Notes under the pieces: model-generated
Seen by the model: only the letters and a program-made list of their open reading frames with translations
Database searches by the model: none
Told to the model about the DNA's origin: nothing
Source: Patescibacteria group bacterium UBA3527
GTDB lineage: Bacteria; Patescibacteriota; Minisyncoccia; Phycocordibacterales; UBA918
Length of the DNA: 14,176 bases
Assembly (NCBI GenBank): GCA_002377025.1
Contig: DFPA01000034.1
Coordinates: 6,260-20,435 of the forward strand
Direction of reading: 5' to 3'
Position numbers and translations under genes: made by a program
Shown here: in pieces, positions 11,639-14,176 of the stretch
Layout: the number at the start of each line of letters is the position of its first letter
How positions within the stretch are numbered: the first letter of the stretch is position 1

Positions 11639-11666
11639 TTGACAAATGTATAAAATATTATAGCAT
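11639..11666 (+). promoter_or_regulatory. Promoter of the GC-rich ORF at 11726
   Basis: A perfect TTGACA (11639-11644) is followed by TAGCAT at 16 nt (11661-11666). The -10 is moderate; overlapping A/T-rich alternatives exist. Confidence 0.5.
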
Positions 11667-11713
11667 TATGCTCGTATTTATTTGTTCACCATTTCCATCA
11701 ACCGTCAACACAG

Positions 11714-11718
11714 AGGAG
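11714..11718 (+). promoter_or_regulatory. Strong Shine-Dalgarno of the GC-rich ORF
   Basis: AGGAG lies 7 nt before the ATG at 11726. Most genes in this window have no such site, so it both fixes the start and marks this gene as different. Confidence 0.75.
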
Positions 11719-11725
11719 ACATCCA

Positions 11726-12055
11726 ATGACGGACAACACCAAAGAACTCGACATAGCCCAACGCATCGCCGAGCACCTCGCCCGCACGTCCGAGCCGAAG
11801 GCGTCAGCCAGTGGATCCAAGAAGAAGGGTGGTGAGGTCATCGGTTCCGTTCCCGTCCATCTGCGTCATCTGCACAACCTGCTCGATGAGCTGGGCGATG
11901 AGGTCGTCGCAGCCGAACGGGAGTTCCTCACCAAGAAGGAGCGGATGATGATGGTGCGCAGCATCTTCTTCGACGCCCTGATGACGCAGGTGCCCGAATC
12001 CAAGAACTGCAGCGGGGTGACCGTGCTCGAAAACTGGGACGTGGTCGCCAACTAA
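11726..12055 (+). CDS. Hypothetical protein, GC-rich, possibly truncated by an in-frame stop
   Basis: The protein has 109 aa and I do not recognise a family. It has a polar, Lys/Ser-rich segment at about 23-36, then a helical region (HLRHLHNLLDELGDEV, then AEREFLTKKERMMMVRSIFF), with no membrane segment or signal peptide. Codon use differs from the neighbours: 23 of the first 28 codons end in G or C. It has a consensus -35, a strong SD and its own terminator. After the TAA (12053-12055) the same frame stays open for 26 codons to TGA at 12134-12136. That extension (SDNEDDEMGGGLGELLAMAA and onward) has the same base composition and runs to 24 nt before the terminator stem. The gene may therefore be a recent nonsense mutant, or the stop may be real. 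Horizontal acquisition is plausible. Confidence 0.7.
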   Translation: MTDNTKELDIAQRIAEHLARTSEPKASASGSKKKGGEVIGSVPVHLRHLHNLLDELGDEVVAAEREFLTKKERMMMVRSIFFDALMTQVPESKNCSGVTVLENWDVVAN

Positions 12056-12136
12056 CGTTCGGACAACGAAGATGACGAGATGGGCGGCGGTCTCGGCGAA
12101 CTGCTGGCGATGGCTGCGATGGGCGACCATCGCTGA
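12056..12136 (+). pseudogene. In-frame continuation of the GC-rich ORF after its TAA
   Basis: These 26 sense codons plus TGA are in the same frame as 11726-12055. The deduced tail is acidic and then Gly/Leu/Ala/Met-rich (EMGGGLGELLAMAAMGDH). Its codon use matches the upstream ORF. It is either the lost C-terminus of a 135-residue ancestor or an untranslated coincidence. Confidence 0.4.
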
Positions 12137-12159
12137 CAGCGACGACAAGTCGACTTCGC

Positions 12160-12200
12160 AGGACTGCATCGCTTCGGTGATGCAGTCCTTTTCTTTTTGT
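12160..12200 (+). terminator. Intrinsic terminator with a UUCG tetraloop
   Basis: AGGACTGCATC (12160-12170) pairs with GATGCAGTCCT (12179-12189). The inner G-U and C-G pairs close a c(UUCG)g tetraloop, and TTTCTTTTT follows. It ends the GC-rich ORF transcript. Confidence 0.85.
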
Positions 12201-12214
12201 TTGGTCAGAAAATA

Positions 12215-13231
12215 CTATTCATCATCGCTCCTTGACCGGGAGTCATTATTTGAGTCATTTCTTTCATTATCATCCTCATCGTCATCCGATCTAGAAACTG
12301 ATGAATCGTCATCCTTATCGTCATCGTCGTCCTCTCTATCTGACCCCGAATCGTCGTTGTCATCGTTTTCATCATCATCTTTATCCTCTCGTTCTTGTAG
12401 TTTCTCTAATCTTTTTTGTGCATCTTCAAGGTCTTTACGAATATCCTCGGCATCTTTATCTTCATCATCGTCATCTGAAGAACGCTCATCAGAGTCGAAT
12501 TCAAACTCGGCTCTATCAGAACGAAATCGGCTTTCACTGCGTATGTCTGAATCAAGACGGTGTTCTTCGCCCGAATTGGACCCCCGACGGTCTTCTTGGA
12601 CGCGAATATTAACTTCACCGTCGTCATCGATTTCGATGCGTACTCGCTCGCCATTGGCACGTGTTTCAATTTTGGTTTTGCCATCCTTTTTCACATCAAG
12701 CTTGATTTCGGTACGACCGACACTGCCGTCTTCGTCTGTTTCTAAGTCATTTGAATCAAGACGCACATCTACATCTTCTGGCAGAGAGACAATCTGTGTA
12801 TTTAGGTTGTCAAGTAGACGATCTATAGCAGTGCTAAGACCCGGATTGGCTTCTTTGTCGACACTTAATTCTGTAAGAATATCAAGTGCAAGTTGCAGGC
12901 CTACTTCTACATTTTCTACTTCCTGCTCATCTAGCTCTGAATCGTCATCGGACAAATCATCAGAACTGGTAGCGTTGTTATCGTCAGAATTTTCTGCCGC
13001 ATCATCATTTGAAGATTCATCGATAAGTTCTTCCACTTCTTCGAGTCGTTCTTCGGCAAAACGAATTTTAAGTTCATTCTTGCTGTCTTCACCAGCAAGA
13101 GCTAATCGCATACTTTCCACAGCTCGGTCTACGCCATAAAGAGCGTCACCTGGCTTAGCATTGTCTGCGACTACTGCGGTTGTTCCTGCTCCACCGAGCA
13201 AGAGTATTGCACCAATAATGGCCGGAATCAT
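12215..13231 (-). CDS. DUF5667-domain protein with an acidic low-complexity tail
   Basis: The protein has 338 aa. A hydrophobic N-terminus (about 2-20, IIGAILLLGGAGTTAVV) suggests a signal anchor or signal peptide, so it is probably exported or membrane-attached. Next comes the DUF5667 pattern: AKPGDALYGVDRAVESMRLA followed by a helix with LKIRFAEERLEEVEELI. The C-terminal half is dominated by Asp, Ser, Glu and Arg, with a coiled-coil-like stretch (AEDIRKDLEDAQKRLEKLQ). The function is unknown; a surface or cation-binding role is only a guess. The start used has no SD, and a TATAAA lies only 2 nt before it, so the true start or promoter remains open. It lies downstream of fur on the same strand. 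Confidence 0.8.
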   Translation of the reverse strand: MIPAIIGAILLLGGAGTTAVVADNAKPGDALYGVDRAVESMRLALAGEDSKNELKIRFAEERLEEVEELIDESSNDDAAENSDDNNATSSDDLSDDDSELDEQEVENVEVGLQLALDILTELSVDKEANPGLSTAIDRLLDNLNTQIVSLPEDVDVRLDSNDLETDEDGSVGRTEIKLDVKKDGKTKIETRANGERVRIEIDDDGEVNIRVQEDRRGSNSGEEHRLDSDIRSESRFRSDRAEFEFDSDERSSDDDDEDKDAEDIRKDLEDAQKRLEKLQEREDKDDDENDDNDDSGSDREDDDDDKDDDSSVSRSDDDEDDNERNDSNNDSRSRSDDE

Positions 13232-13366
13232 AATTTATACAAAAAATTTACATCTGATAATGAATTGACTATGTGTCAATAGTATCATCATTGAAAAATG
13301 GCCAATTATCGGTTTTCCCCAATAATTTCCGCACGACAACCACGCCCACGCCTTAACGCTCACTAT

Positions 13367-13729
13367 CTAAACTCTCTTATGTCTGCAAGTGCCACGCACT
13401 GTGACTTCTATGTTTTCGATATTAAAGTCTTTGATTCGGAGAAGCTTTTCTAAGTCTTCTGTACAAGCAGAGAAGTGAATTACTTTGTTACAGTCGGTAC
13501 AGACAGCGTGGTGATGAGGCTCACTCTGATATTCATACAAATCCTCATCTGTGTTAAGTACAACTTTGGTAATCATTTTTTCCTTAACGAAAAGATCCAA
13601 ATTACGGTAAACCGTAGTCAAATCCATATCATCAACCCGCTCGAAAATGTCTTGTGCAGATAGGGTTGTGCCAGAATTTTTGAGCAAAGCTAGTATGGCC
13701 TGGCGCTTTTTAGTGAGTTTAAAATTCAT
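13367..13729 (-). CDS. Fur-family metal-responsive repressor
   Basis: The protein has 120 aa, slightly shorter than E. coli Fur (148). The N-terminal winged helix contains DLTTVYRNLDLF, the family recognition-helix motif. The metal region EPHHHAVCTDCNKVIHF has the His cluster and first CxxC. The second C-terminal CxxC of most Fur proteins is reduced to a single Cys followed by His (TCRHKRV). The cognate metal (Fe, Zn or Mn) cannot be told from sequence alone. Two identical palindromic operators flank its promoter, indicating self-repression. The divergent gene is a ZIP-type transporter, which makes a zinc or iron uptake regulator (Zur/Fur) likely. Confidence 0.9.
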   Translation of the reverse strand: MNFKLTKKRQAILALLKNSGTTLSAQDIFERVDDMDLTTVYRNLDLFVKEKMITKVVLNTDEDLYEYQSEPHHHAVCTDCNKVIHFSACTEDLEKLLRIKDFNIENIEVTVRGTCRHKRV

Positions 13730-13750
13730 AAATGCAAATCATTTGCATTT
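13730..13750. promoter_or_regulatory. Fur-family operator 1
   Basis: A 21-bp perfect palindrome with core ATGCAAAT-C-ATTTGCAT. It abuts the fur ATG and covers the predicted transcription start and part of the -10. Confidence 0.85.
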
Positions 13751-13776
13751 TAGCAGAGGGTGGGGTAACATTGCAA
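13747..13776 (-). promoter_or_regulatory. Promoter of the Fur-family gene
   Basis: On the minus strand: TTGCAA (13771-13776), 18 nt, TAAAAT (13747-13752). Operators 1 and 2 overlap its two ends, a layout suited to full repression. Confidence 0.6.
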
Positions 13777-13795
13777 ATGCAAATGATTTGCATTT
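13775..13795. promoter_or_regulatory. Fur-family operator 2
   Basis: A 21-bp palindrome identical to operator 1 except that the central base is G. Its centre is 45 bp from that of operator 1. An extra half-site (TGCAAAT) starts at 13772. It may also repress the divergent ZIP gene. Confidence 0.85.
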
Positions 13796-13880
13796 TAACT
13801 TTGAGTAGTTTTAGTTGTCTAAGCACCACTTCACAATTACCACTCAATTCATTTGATTATTTTACTGAAAATATTGATAT

Positions 13881-14176
13881 ATGTTTGAAGCAATACTAGC
13901 AGCTCTAGCTATTACCCTCACTTCCCTGGTGGGTGTCTTCTTTTTTGGAGACAATCGTCGTCTAGACGGTATGCAGAAGTTTGTAGTACCTGTTGCGGTT
14001 GGCATCTTCTTGAGCTTAGTACTTTTTGAGCTTATTCCTGAAACTCTTAAACTAAGTCCTAGTCTTGGCGGCCTTGCTGTAGCAGCTGGCTTTATCGGAT
14101 TCTACGTTTTGGCGAATATTCTCCATAATCGCTACCACCACCTTGAGGAAGAAGATTGTAACCGCAAAAGTGCGGC
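13881..14176 (+). CDS. ZIP-family metal transporter (N-terminal part, cut by window end)
   Basis: 98 codons are visible without a stop before the window ends. The N-terminal helix MFEAILAALAITLTSLVGV, a second hydrophobic segment carrying FLSLVLFELIPET, and a third (LAVAAGFIGFYVLANIL) match bacterial ZIP transporters. These have a xxIPE motif in an early helix. A His/Glu loop follows (HNRYHHLEEEDC), typical of metal-binding loops. It probably imports Zn2+ or Fe2+. It is divergent from the Fur-family gene, with two operators in the 151-bp spacer. The start ATG has no SD. Confidence 0.85.
   Translation, partial: MFEAILAALAITLTSLVGVFFFGDNRRLDGMQKFVVPVAVGIFLSLVLFELIPETLKLSPSLGGLAVAAGFIGFYVLANILHNRYHHLEEEDCNRKSA

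Noticed and set aside
12072..13139. 355-codon + strand ORF rich in serine
   Set aside because: It is the antisense shadow of the acidic, low-complexity DUF5667 gene. GAT/GAC and GAA codons read as Ser-rich on the other strand. The minus-strand frame has a real domain and N-terminus.
1..14176. CRISPR array, insertion sequence with transposase, or prophage
   Set aside because: No regularly spaced identical repeats with unique spacers, no transposase or integrase frame, and no phage structural genes are present.

Overview
The window looks like part of a reduced bacterial chromosome of the Candidate Phyla Radiation (Patescibacteria), most likely a Parcubacteria-type lineage. This is an inference from the gene complement and style. 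The evidence is a four-repeat S1 protein, a histidyl-tRNA-synthetase-like protein without motif 2, a DUF5667 acidic exported protein, compact genes, and weak or absent Shine-Dalgarno (SD) sequences. No 16S rRNA is present to settle it.

Layout. Positions 1-412 hold a hairpin, a perfect TTGACA-N17-TATTCT promoter and a strongly folded GC-rich RNA ending in a terminator. The S1 gene (rpsA) follows and converges with pth on a shared 21-bp terminator stem. From 2260 to 7341 there is a + strand housekeeping block: lepB, a HisRS-like gene, rpsU, ybeY, ftsA and ftsZ. These cover secretion, translation and ribosome maturation, and assembly of the division ring. After ftsZ come an approximately 208-bp structured element, a terminator, and an AhpF/TrxB-like flavoprotein gene. 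Next are a pseudoknot-capable RNA, a tandem 12-bp array resembling DnaA boxes, and a divergent pair of metal transporters (VIT1/CCC1-like and MgtE-like). Then comes tRNA-Glu with a second copy of the structured element. A GC-rich ORF of foreign appearance, a DUF5667 acidic protein and a Fur-family repressor follow. The repressor is divergent from a ZIP transporter cut by the window edge, and the two share a spacer with two identical operators.

Most interesting observation. Two related non-coding elements, at 7342-7511 and 11269-11463, each sit exactly behind the 3' end of a gene (ftsZ and tRNA-Glu). In both cases the 3' end of the host gene is repeated on the far side: 38 identical bp for ftsZ and 14 identical bp (16 of 17) for the tRNA, with repeat units of 208 and 209 bp. 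The elements share a core of the same length and three hairpins whose arms vary in a compensatory way. I know of no named family that matches. They look like miniature integrative elements that restore the gene end they insert into.

Second theme. Five genes (pth, ybeY, ftsA, VIT1, mgtE) have a -10 hexamer exactly 6 nt before the ATG, which predicts leaderless mRNAs beginning at the start codon. The GC-rich ORF at 11726 instead has a strong SD, which sets it apart. Metal handling clusters at the right end (VIT1, MgtE, Fur family, ZIP), with a clear operator pair for control.
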